Part shown: positions 1 to 5,210 of the stretch, piece by piece
Numbering within the stretch: position 1 is the stretch's first letter
Layout: the number at the start of each line of letters is the position of its first letter
Assembly (NCBI GenBank): GCA_031272845.1
Contig: JAISTA010000185.1
Span: 1 to 5,210 of the forward strand
Direction of reading: 5' to 3'
DNA from: Oscillospiraceae bacterium
GTDB taxonomy: Bacteria; Bacillota; Clostridia; Oscillospirales; Oscillospiraceae
Length of the DNA stretch: 5,210 nucleotides
Made by a program: the position numbers and the translations under genes
The notes under the pieces: generated by a model
Databases searched by the model: none
Seen by the model: the letters and a program-made list of their open reading frames with translations, nothing else
Told to the model about the DNA's origin: nothing

Positions 1-1192
1 AACGCTTCGCGGCAAGATCGTGTACCGCGCACCGGGGATTATGCCCGTACGGCTTGAGCCGCTTATGGAGCCGGGCGCAGTGTTGTCCTCTGAAATCGAG
101 GCTTTTTTTGAGGTCTGCCCAGCAAAAATCATCGGCGTGACAGGCTCTGACGGCAAAACGACCACAACCTCTCTAATCGCGGAGCTGCTGAAAAACGCTG
201 GTTACCGCGTGCACGTCGGCGGCAATATCGGCACTCCCCTGTTCCCCACGGCGGACGACATTGCGCCTGAGGATTTTGTTGTTCTTGAGCTGTCCTCCTT
301 TCAGCTGATTTCGATGACGGTTTCGCCCGAGATTGCGGTTATAACAAACGTCTCGCCGAACCACCTCGACATTCACAAGGATTACTCCGAATATGTCGAG
401 GCGAAAAAGAACATTTTCCGGTATCAGTCACCCTCCGGCAGACTTGTCGTCAACACCTCGTGTGAGGAAAGTCTGCTTGCGGCACAGGGTGCGCCCAGAA
501 GTACGGTCTGCTACAGTCAGGACGCGCCGCTTGATAACGGCTTTTGCGTACGGCAAATCGGCGGCATTGAATATATTGTGAGAACCGCGGACGGCGTCGC
601 CGAACCTATACTGCCTGTTGCCGAAATCAGTCTGCGCGGTCGTCACAACGTCTGGAATTACACTGCGGCAATCGCAGCGGTGTACGACCTTATCACGCCG
701 GAAATCGCGGTAAAAACCGCGCGTGAGTTTCACGGCGTTGAGCACCGGCTTGAGCTTGTACGCGAATATGAGGGCGTGCGGTACTACAACGACAGTATTG
801 CGTCCTCACCCTCGCGCACAATTGCGGGACTAAAATCCTTTGACCAAAAGGTAATACTTATCGCGGGCGGCAAGGACAAGGGAATTCCGCTGGATCCGCT
901 TGCTCCCGCACTGTGCGAAAAGGTAAAGACGCTGATTCTAACGGGTCCGACGGCTGAAATGATCGCGCAGGCAGTCCGAAAATATGACAGCGCCGAAAAA
1001 CCGGAGATTGTACTGGTTTCCGACTTTGCCGTCGCCGTTCTTGCGGCAAAAAACAAGGCCGTCTCTGGCGACATTGTTCTTTTGAGCCCGGCCTGCACAT
1101 CATTTTACAAATATGCCGACGGTTCAGACACGCAGTTCCGCAATTTTGAGGAGCGCGGCAGATACTTCAAGGAGCTTGTGAATGGCTTTTGA
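1..1192 (+). CDS. murD: UDP-N-acetylmuramoyl-L-alanine--D-glutamate ligase (MurD), 5'-truncated by the window edge
   Basis: MurD is the cytoplasmic ATP-dependent ligase that adds D-glutamate to UDP-MurNAc-L-Ala in peptidoglycan precursor synthesis. The frame is open from position 2. The GTG at 20 is probably internal, because MurD usually has about 440-460 residues, only 396 codons are visible, and the P-loop lies unusually close to the left edge. Visible hallmarks are the Mur-ligase ATP loop TGSDGKTTTT (nt 140-169), the ELSSFQL segment (287-307), NVSPNHLD (from 347), and an EAKKNIF lysine (404-406) aligning with the carbamylated lysine of E. coli MurD. Next come the substrate-linker motif NDSIASSP (788-811), GGKDKG (866-883) and the C-terminal LLSPACTSF...NFEERG block. 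About 60-70 N-terminal residues (most of the UDP-binding domain) are missing. ELSSFQL and the C-terminal block favour MurD over MurC, MurE or MurF. It overlaps the next gene by 11 nt. Confidence 0.95.
   Translation, partial: TLRGKIVYRAPGIMPVRLEPLMEPGAVLSSEIEAFFEVCPAKIIGVTGSDGKTTTTSLIAELLKNAGYRVHVGGNIGTPLFPTADDIAPEDFVVLELSSFQLISMTVSPEIAVITNVSPNHLDIHKDYSEYVEAKKNIFRYQSPSGRLVVNTSCEESLLAAQGAPRSTVCYSQDAPLDNGFCVRQIGGIEYIVRTADGVAEPILPVAEISLRGRHNVWNYTAAIAAVYDLITPEIAVKTAREFHGVEHRLELVREYEGVRYYNDSIASSPSRTIAGLKSFDQKVILIAGGKDKGIPLDPLAPALCEKVKTLILTGPTAEMIAQAVRKYDSAEKPEIVLVSDFAVAVLAAKNKAVSGDIVLLSPACTSFYKYADGSDTQFRNFEERGRYFKELVNGF
1169..1174 (+). promoter_or_regulatory. Ribosome binding site for the first M42 peptidase
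   Basis: AAGGAG lies seven bases before the ATG at 1182, inside the last codons of murD. It fixes the start of the peptidase and implies that its translation is coupled to that of murD, since the genes overlap by 11 nt. Confidence 0.85.
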
Positions 1193-2234
1193 CAAAGATA
1201 AAATAACCGCCCTGCTGACCGAGCTTGCGGAAATTGACGCGCCCGCCGGCTTTGAAGAGCCTATGGCGGCATACCTCGTTCGGCGGCTGACGAATGCGGG
1301 CTTCACAGCCGAAACAGACACTATGGGCAGCGTCATCGGACGCAAGACAAGCGGCAGACCAAACGCCGCGCGGCTGCTTGTAGACGCGCATATGGACGAA
1401 ATCGGGCTTATCATAACAGGCAAGGCCGATCGAGACGGATTTTTGCGTTTTGCGGCAATCGGCAGCGTTAACCCCGCCCTTTTGCCGGGACAGCGCGTGA
1501 AAATACTGACTGAGCCGCCTGTTTACGGCGTTATACCGATTCTGCCGCCGCACGTCAAGAAGGAAAAGGACAGCGTCGCAGTCTCCGAGCTGTCAATCGA
1601 CACGGGCGGGCTTCCGTTTACGGAGGATTTTCTCGGCGCTCCCGCCGTTTTGTGCGCGGAATCGGGGTTGCTGGGCGACAGCGCGTTTTTCGGCAAGGCG
1701 CTGGACAACAGGCTGTCTGTCGCCGCAATCCTTGCCGCGATTGACGAGTTGGGTGACACCCCGCCTGCCAATGACACCACGGTTACATTTACCGTGCAGG
1801 AGGAGCTTGGTCTACGCGGTGCGCGTCCCGCGTCCTTTGCCATACCCTGCGACTACGCGATCATCGCGGACGCGGATTTTGCCGAGCAGCCGGGAGTTTC
1901 GTCAGACCGCGTACGGAAATTCGGCGGCGGCGTTACAATCGCGCGGGGGCCTAATATGGACAGGGATTTTACGCATACGCTGACCGCCCTTGCCGAAAGC
2001 GCGGATATACCACACCAGATTTCCGTCGAACCGGGGCGCAGCGGTACAAACGCCGAGGTGATTCAGCTTTCCGGCGTCGGCGTAAGAACCGCGCTGGTCG
2101 GCGCGGCGGTTAAGAATATGCATTCTCCGGTCGAAACCGCCGATATCGGCGACGTTCTGGCGCTCTCGCGGCTGATTTTTGCAGCAATGACGGCGGCTTT
2201 GGCCAAGCCCGCCGCAATTACCTTTGGAGACTGA
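1182..2234 (+). CDS. M42 family metallo-aminopeptidase (first of a tandem pair)
   Basis: 350 aa, the usual length for M42 (FrvX/YsdC/TET type) di-metal aminopeptidases. These cytosolic enzymes remove N-terminal residues from peptides, commonly as large oligomers. The expected di-metal site is complete: H70 in DAHMDE, bridging D175 in KALDNRLS, the E207/E208 pair in TVQEELG (general base plus metal ligand), D230 in the IIADADF strand, and H314 in KNMHSPVE. The SGTNAE segment (287-292) matches the GTDA/GTNA loop of the family. No signal peptide or membrane segment is seen. The ATG start follows a good AAGGAG and overlaps murD by 11 nt. One base separates its stop from the ATG of the paralogous gene downstream. 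Older annotation calls such proteins 'endoglucanase/cellulase M', but the residues point to a peptidase. Peptide specificity cannot be read from the sequence. Confidence 0.92.
   Translation: MAFDKDKITALLTELAEIDAPAGFEEPMAAYLVRRLTNAGFTAETDTMGSVIGRKTSGRPNAARLLVDAHMDEIGLIITGKADRDGFLRFAAIGSVNPALLPGQRVKILTEPPVYGVIPILPPHVKKEKDSVAVSELSIDTGGLPFTEDFLGAPAVLCAESGLLGDSAFFGKALDNRLSVAAILAAIDELGDTPPANDTTVTFTVQEELGLRGARPASFAIPCDYAIIADADFAEQPGVSSDRVRKFGGGVTIARGPNMDRDFTHTLTALAESADIPHQISVEPGRSGTNAEVIQLSGVGVRTALVGAAVKNMHSPVETADIGDVLALSRLIFAAMTAALAKPAAITFGD
2226..2229 (+). promoter_or_regulatory. Ribosome binding site deciding the ATG at 2236
   Basis: GGAG sits six bases before the ATG at 2236. A longer reading from TTG at 2224 would add four residues but would place the start codon next to, and partly in, the Shine-Dalgarno sequence itself, so the ATG is preferred. 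The site lies in the last codons of the upstream peptidase gene. Confidence 0.75.
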
Positions 2235-2235
2235 T

Positions 2236-3267
2236 ATGCCGTTTGATTTTGCACTTTTAGAAGAACTCTGCGAACTTGACGGCGTGTCCTCTCGCGAGGA
2301 AGCCGTTCGCGCCTGCATTGCCGCTCTCGCCGAAAAGCGCGGTCTGCCGCACCAGACGGACGCGGTAGGCAACCTGTACGTCAAAAAGCCCGGCAAAAAT
2401 CCGGGTACAAATCTCCGTCTTATGGTCTGCGCGCATATGGACGAGGTCGGCGTTATCGTGACGGGCTATGAGCGCGGATACCTGAAAATCGCGCCCTGCG
2501 GCGGCGTTGATCCCGCCGCTGTTTACGGCCGCGCCCTGCGGTTTGAGGGCAACGTTACCGGGCTTGTGACGGCTCCGCCGCCGCACCTTTCGCGCGGAGA
2601 AAAAACGCCTGAAATCACAGCAATGTATGTCGATATCGGCGCAGAGGACGACGACATAGCCAAGGCGCTTGTCCCGCTCGGCGCGGTCGGCACATTTGCG
2701 CAGAAAGGCATTACGTTCGGGAACGGACTATACTGCGCAAAGGCGATTGACGACAGGTTCGGCTGTGCGCAGATTATCGGTATGTTCGGCGAAGAATTTG
2801 CGGGCGACGTTTACTTTGTCTTCACCGTGCAGGAGGAGCTTGGTACACGCGGAGCGCAGGTCGCGGCAAATGTCATAAAGCCTGACATCGCGCTCATTTT
2901 GGAGACGACGACAGCGGTCGACTACGCCGGAGTTTCCGAAGCGGATGTTGTCTGCCGCGTCGGGTCGGGGCCGGTCGTGCCTTTTATGGACGGCGCGTCC
3001 GTGCCGGATAAGACGCTGCGCCGTGAGGTCTGCCGCCTTGCAAAGGAACTCGGAATCTCCGTTCAGACAAAGGAAAAAATCGCCGGTGGAACGGACGCGG
3101 GCGCAATCCAGAGAGCGGGAAGCGGAGCGCGCGTCGCCGTCATTAGCCTCGCCTCGCGTAACCTGCATTCGGGCGCGTGCACCGCGAGCCGCGCCGATAT
3201 GGAGGACTGCTGCCGGCTGTCGCTAGCGTTTTGCAAAGGCGTTTTATCAGGAGAAATTGAGCTTTGA
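2236..3267 (+). CDS. M42 family metallo-aminopeptidase (second of a tandem pair)
   Basis: 343 aa from the ATG at 2236. The M42 di-metal site is complete: H67 in CAHMDE, bridging D172 in KAIDDRF, E200/E201 in TVQEELG, E223 in the LILETTT strand, and H311 in RNLHSG. Glutamate at 223, where the upstream paralogue has aspartate (D230), together with AGGTDAGA (283-290) in place of SGTNAE, places it in a different M42 subgroup. The ALILETTT...GVSEADVVC region resembles clostridial M42 proteins as I recall them. The two copies share the same fold order and a PPH motif near residues 115-117 here (122-124 in the first), but are clearly diverged. The protein should be cytosolic, since no export signal is visible. 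Its stop overlaps the next gene's start by 4 nt. Likely roles are peptide turnover or final hydrolysis of imported peptides, possibly with specificity complementary to its neighbour (inference). Confidence 0.92.
   Translation: MPFDFALLEELCELDGVSSREEAVRACIAALAEKRGLPHQTDAVGNLYVKKPGKNPGTNLRLMVCAHMDEVGVIVTGYERGYLKIAPCGGVDPAAVYGRALRFEGNVTGLVTAPPPHLSRGEKTPEITAMYVDIGAEDDDIAKALVPLGAVGTFAQKGITFGNGLYCAKAIDDRFGCAQIIGMFGEEFAGDVYFVFTVQEELGTRGAQVAANVIKPDIALILETTTAVDYAGVSEADVVCRVGSGPVVPFMDGASVPDKTLRREVCRLAKELGISVQTKEKIAGGTDAGAIQRAGSGARVAVISLASRNLHSGACTASRADMEDCCRLSLAFCKGVLSGEIEL
3249..3253 (+). promoter_or_regulatory. Ribosome binding site for the TTG-started PLP enzyme
   Basis: AGGAG lies ten bases before the TTG at 3264. 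In the frame of the downstream gene a TGA at 3258-3260 blocks any upstream start, so the TTG is the first usable start codon. The stop and start overlap as TTGA. Confidence 0.75.
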
Positions 3268-4526
3268 TCAGCACAAACGACTGGGCGGCGATTGCGGAGG
3301 CCGAAGCCGCGTTGGCGGGCATTTTCGCCGAAATTGACAGAACCGCGACCGTGAACACAAAAAAAGTGCTTGACGCTTTTTCAAAAAACCGCGTTTCAGA
3401 CACGTGCTTTGCCGGTACGACGGGCTACGGCTATAACGACCGCGGGCGCGAGACGCTTGAGGCCGTTTACCGCGATATTTTCGGCACGGAGTCGGCGCGT
3501 GTGCGCACGAATTTCGTTAACGGAACGCACGCGATAACCTGTGCGGTGTACGGCTGCTGCGCGCGGCGCGGCACGATACTTTCCGTAACCGGGCGGCCGT
3601 ATGACACATTCGCAACGGCACTCGGAATATCAGGCAGCGCGCCGGGCAGCTTCCGCGAGGAGGGGTATTCCTACCGCGAGGTTGCGCTCCTGCCGGACGG
3701 AGAGCCTGACTATGCCGGGATCGCCGCATCCGTCCGCGAACTGACGGCGGCGGGAGAGCTTTCCTGCGTTATATTGCAGCGCTCGCGCGGGTATGCGCAG
3801 CGTCCCGCGCTGTCGGTCGCGGATATAGGCAAAATTGCCGATGCCGTCCGCTCTGAAAACGCGGAGGTACCCATTTTTTGCGACAACTGCTACGGCGAGT
3901 TCGTTGATGATACAGAGCCGACACAGGCCGGGGTTGATATTGTCGCAGGGTCGCTTATCAAAAATATCGGCGGCGGAATTTCACCCTGCGGCGGGTACAT
4001 CGCGGGCAAGTCAGAGCTTGTCGAACGTGCCGCCGCGCGGCTTTCCTCCCCGGGTATCGGCGGCGAATGCGGCGCTACGCTCGGCGTAAACCGCGAGCTG
4101 TTTCAAGGGCTGTTTCTCGCGCCGCACACAACGGCGCAGGCGCTGAAAACCGCCGTGTTCGCGGCATACGTCTTTGAAAAGGCGGGCTTTTCGGTCAGCC
4201 CGGCGTGGCACGAGCGCAGGTTTGACATCGTGCAGACAATAACGCTCGGATCACCTGAGCTTGTGGAAAAATTTTGTCTCGGCATTCAAAAAAGCTCGCC
4301 TGTGGACGCGTTTGTCACGCCGAAGCCTTGGGCGATGCCTGGCTACGAGTGCGACGTGATTATGGCGGCGGGCGCGTTTATTCAGGGCGCGTCAATCGAG
4401 CTGTCGGCGGATTCGCCGATGACGCCGCCGTACACGGTGTATATGCAGGGCGGGCTGACATACGAATCCGGCAAGCTCGCGGCGCTCGCGGCAATTGGGG
4501 AAATGCGGGACGAGGCGGAGACATAA
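3264..4526 (+). CDS. Methionine gamma-lyase family / 'aluminium resistance' PLP-dependent protein
   Basis: 420 aa, matching the usual length of the fold-type I PLP family often named 'aluminium resistance protein' or 'methionine gamma-lyase family' (Pfam Met_gamma_lyase type; B. subtilis YnbB is a relative). The start is a TTG. Recognisable blocks in order are the N-terminal NRVSDTCFAGTTGYGYND region (42-59), FVNGTHA (84-90) for the PLP phosphate region, SVTGRPYDT (107-115), the PLP-ring aspartate D207 in FCDNCYGEF, and the Schiff-base lysine K233 in GSLIKNIGGG. These are followed by PCGGYIAGK (241-249). The enzyme is expected to be cytosolic and to act on an amino acid, perhaps a sulfur-containing one, by elimination chemistry. 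The family's true substrate is poorly defined and the name is inherited. Translational coupling to two peptidases suggests that it handles amino acids they release (inference). It is the last gene of the operon, followed by a strong hairpin. Confidence 0.92.
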   Translation: MISTNDWAAIAEAEAALAGIFAEIDRTATVNTKKVLDAFSKNRVSDTCFAGTTGYGYNDRGRETLEAVYRDIFGTESARVRTNFVNGTHAITCAVYGCCARRGTILSVTGRPYDTFATALGISGSAPGSFREEGYSYREVALLPDGEPDYAGIAASVRELTAAGELSCVILQRSRGYAQRPALSVADIGKIADAVRSENAEVPIFCDNCYGEFVDDTEPTQAGVDIVAGSLIKNIGGGISPCGGYIAGKSELVERAAARLSSPGIGGECGATLGVNRELFQGLFLAPHTTAQALKTAVFAAYVFEKAGFSVSPAWHERRFDIVQTITLGSPELVEKFCLGIQKSSPVDAFVTPKPWAMPGYECDVIMAAGAFIQGASIELSADSPMTPPYTVYMQGGLTYESGKLAALAAIGEMRDEAET

Positions 4527-4553
4527 AACGCCGTGCCGCGCCTAAACGCAAAC

Positions 4554-4575
4554 CGGCGGGGATTGCTCCCCGCCG
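4554..4575 (+). terminator. GC-rich hairpin, probable operon terminator
   Basis: A perfect 9-bp inverted repeat (CGGCGGGGA, loop TTGC, TCCCCGCCG) begins 27 nt after the stop of the PLP enzyme. The stem is strong. On the plus strand the tail is AAAAAGTATTTG, not a U-tract, so termination may be inefficient or factor-assisted. On the minus strand the tail is GTTTGCGTTT, also imperfect, so the hairpin could act weakly in both directions. It marks the boundary between GC-rich and AT-rich sequence. Confidence 0.6.
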
Positions 4576-4606
4576 AAAAAGTATTTGTGATAAAGACAGG
4601 TGTAAA

Positions 4607-5092
4607 ATGGAATTAATAAATGAATTTGATATAAAAATGATTCAAGAAACAGAAAGTAATGTTTATTTTGATTTTTTCATAGACGATTCTCAACTTTCAA
4701 AAATATTAGGATTTAGCCGGTTGGAGGATTTAGGATTTTGTTATTTTGATTTAGATAAAAGTGTTTTTGATAAAGAAAAATTTCCGAAGTATAATCAAAA
4801 CGAAATAATAAAACATAGTATAAACGGATTTCTGGGAATTGAAAAAACATCTAATCAATTTGGGACGGGAAGGGCAGTTTTATACAGATGTCATTGCGGC
4901 TGCGATTATTGCGGCGTGATTTCTTGTGAAATAAATATAGATGAAAAGTTCGTTAGTTGGAAAGACATAAGATACGAAGATACTTTCAATCGCGAACATG
5001 AATATATAAAGTCAATAAAATTATTAAAATTCAAAACGGAAGATTATTTTTCAGCATTTGATCGCTACAAAAAACGCTACATAGAAGAATAA
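4607..5092 (+). CDS. Hypothetical Cys-rich protein in an AT-rich island
   Basis: 161 aa from the ATG at 4607; AGG at 4598-4600 gives a weak Shine-Dalgarno. The frame stays open upstream into the PLP gene, but that part is GC-rich shadow sequence, and the composition switches to AT-rich at about this ATG. I do not recognise a named family with certainty. The N-terminal half is acidic and aromatic. The centre holds a cysteine cluster, CHCGCDYCGVISC (95-107, Cys 95, 97, 99, 102, 107), which could bind zinc. It is followed by FVSWKDIRYE (115-124) and a C-terminal KFKTEDYFSAFDRY (141-154). The order 'Cys cluster, then V-x-W strand, then F-x-x-x-x-Y helix' recalls small orphan proteins common in accessory and toxin-immunity loci. 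That likeness is from memory and unproven. No signal peptide or membrane segment is visible. GC is about 28% over 4621-5090 against roughly 60% in the genes before it, suggesting horizontal acquisition. Confidence 0.8.
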   Translation: MELINEFDIKMIQETESNVYFDFFIDDSQLSKILGFSRLEDLGFCYFDLDKSVFDKEKFPKYNQNEIIKHSINGFLGIEKTSNQFGTGRAVLYRCHCGCDYCGVISCEINIDEKFVSWKDIRYEDTFNREHEYIKSIKLLKFKTEDYFSAFDRYKKRYIEE

Positions 5093-5178
5093 TGCTAATG
5101 AAACAAAAATCAATAAATGGTGATATGCCTGAATTTATAGCCGATTTATTCGCGGGGCAGTATAGGATACTCGCGTGA
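5092..5178 (+). CDS. Possible 28-aa small ORF, or the front part of a gene broken by TGA
   Basis: The ATG at 5092 shares a base with the stop of the preceding gene (TAATG), and a second in-frame ATG is at 5098. The frame runs 28 codons, ending GQYRILA before TGA at 5176-5178. After the TGA the same frame reads FILAIVVIYI to the window edge, which looks like a membrane segment. It could be a real small coupled gene, a gene interrupted by a nonsense mutation, or chance. The Shine-Dalgarno is poor (AGAAG). No family is recognised. Confidence 0.25.
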   Translation: MLMKQKSINGDMPEFIADLFAGQYRILA

Positions 5179-5185
5179 TTTATTC
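5143..5185 (+). repeat. 9-nt direct repeat flanking a small dyad
   Basis: GATTTATTC occurs at 5143-5151 and again at 5177-5185, 34 nt apart. Between them is the palindrome AGTAT-AGG-ATACT (5159-5171). It is flanked by CGCG at 5151-5154 and 5172-5175, which could extend the stem with a GGGC bulge. The sequence is directly visible. The function is unknown and may be chance in this short ambiguous stretch. Confidence 0.35.
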
Positions 5186-5210
5186 TTGCGATTGTCGTCA
5201 TCTACATTCC
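5146..5210 (-). CDS. Possible 3' end of a minus-strand gene entering from the right
   Basis: On the minus strand the frame entering at 5208 is open for 20 codons and ends in TAA at 5148-5146. The predicted tail, NVDDDNRKNKSREYPILPRE, is hydrophilic, and its codons (CGC, GAC, GAG, CTG, CCC) resemble those of the GC-rich genes. The other two minus frames hit stops within a few codons of the edge. If real, it is convergent with the plus-strand genes, and the AT-rich gene sits between two host genes. Twenty codons are too few to identify a product, and the frame competes with the plus-strand reading of the same bases. Confidence 0.25.
   Translation of the reverse strand, partial: NVDDDNRKNKSREYPILPRE

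Noticed and set aside
1902..2396. 164-codon minus-strand open frame across the boundary of the two peptidase genes
   Set aside because: It lies antisense to two conserved genes and has low-complexity Arg/Ser/Ala-rich translation typical of GC-rich shadow frames, with no recognisable motif.
2728..3168. 146-codon minus-strand open frame within the second peptidase gene
   Set aside because: It is entirely antisense to conserved M42 coding sequence, with no motif or credible ribosome site. The openness is explained by GC-rich codon bias.
1182..3267. Cellulase/endoglucanase activity for the two M42 proteins
   Set aside because: Older annotations of this family use that name, but both proteins carry the full M42 di-metal aminopeptidase residue set and no glycoside hydrolase motif.
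4563..4594. Sigma-70-type promoter for the AT-rich gene (TTGCTC and GATAAA)
   Set aside because: The -35 match is 3 of 6 and lies in the hairpin, the -10 match is 4 of 6, and the spacing of about 20 is too long. This is not supportable, although AT-rich sequence here could hide a promoter.
4274..4606. N-terminal extension of the AT-rich gene by 111 codons into the PLP enzyme gene
   Set aside because: The extension lies in another frame of a well-supported gene, has GC-rich Arg/Gly/Ala shadow composition, and crosses the hairpin. The composition change, the better start context and the plausible protein all begin at the ATG at 4607.
5176..5178. TGA read as tryptophan (alternative genetic code)
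   Set aside because: TGA terminates murD and both peptidase genes exactly where overlapping starts and family lengths predict, and tryptophan is encoded by TGG throughout.
1..5210. CRISPR array, tRNA or rRNA genes, riboswitch or insertion sequence
   Set aside because: Coding sequence fills almost the entire window, and the two short non-coding stretches (4527-4606 and 5093-5210) show no repeat-spacer pattern, cloverleaf, transposase or terminal inverted repeats.

Overview
The window looks like a chromosome segment from a Gram-positive, probably clostridial (Oscillospirales-like) bacterium. This is inferred from strong AGGAG-type ribosome sites, tightly overlapping genes, a MurD with a GSDGKTTTT P-loop, and an M42 peptidase pair of clostridial character. 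Lines sampled from the first 4.5 kb run at roughly 57-73% GC. Translation appears standard: TGA ends three genes and Trp is encoded by TGG.

Positions 1-4526 hold four plus-strand genes that look like one operon. The first is a 5'-truncated murD (peptidoglycan precursor synthesis). Two adjacent, divergent M42-family metallo-aminopeptidases follow. The last is a PLP enzyme of the 'methionine gamma-lyase / aluminium resistance' family. The junctions are an 11-nt overlap, a 1-nt gap and a 4-nt overlap, each with a Shine-Dalgarno sequence inside the preceding gene. The combination suggests cell-wall precursor synthesis co-transcribed with peptide breakdown and amino-acid or sulfur-compound catabolism, but no substrate can be read from the sequence.

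A strong 9-bp GC hairpin at 4554-4575 closes the operon, although it lacks a clean U-tract. Composition then drops abruptly to about 28% GC (counted over 4621-5090). This tract carries a single 161-aa protein with a Cys-rich CxCxCxxC motif. Its C-terminal half resembles, from memory, small orphan or immunity-like proteins found in accessory regions. It is the best candidate for a recently acquired gene.

The last 118 nt (5093-5210) are ambiguous. They hold a 28-codon plus-strand ORF whose start overlaps the preceding stop, an in-frame TGA followed by codons for a hydrophobic stretch, and an alternative minus-strand frame that could be the 3' end of a neighbouring gene. They also contain a small dyad and a 9-nt direct repeat. 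No RNA genes, CRISPR arrays or insertion sequences were seen.
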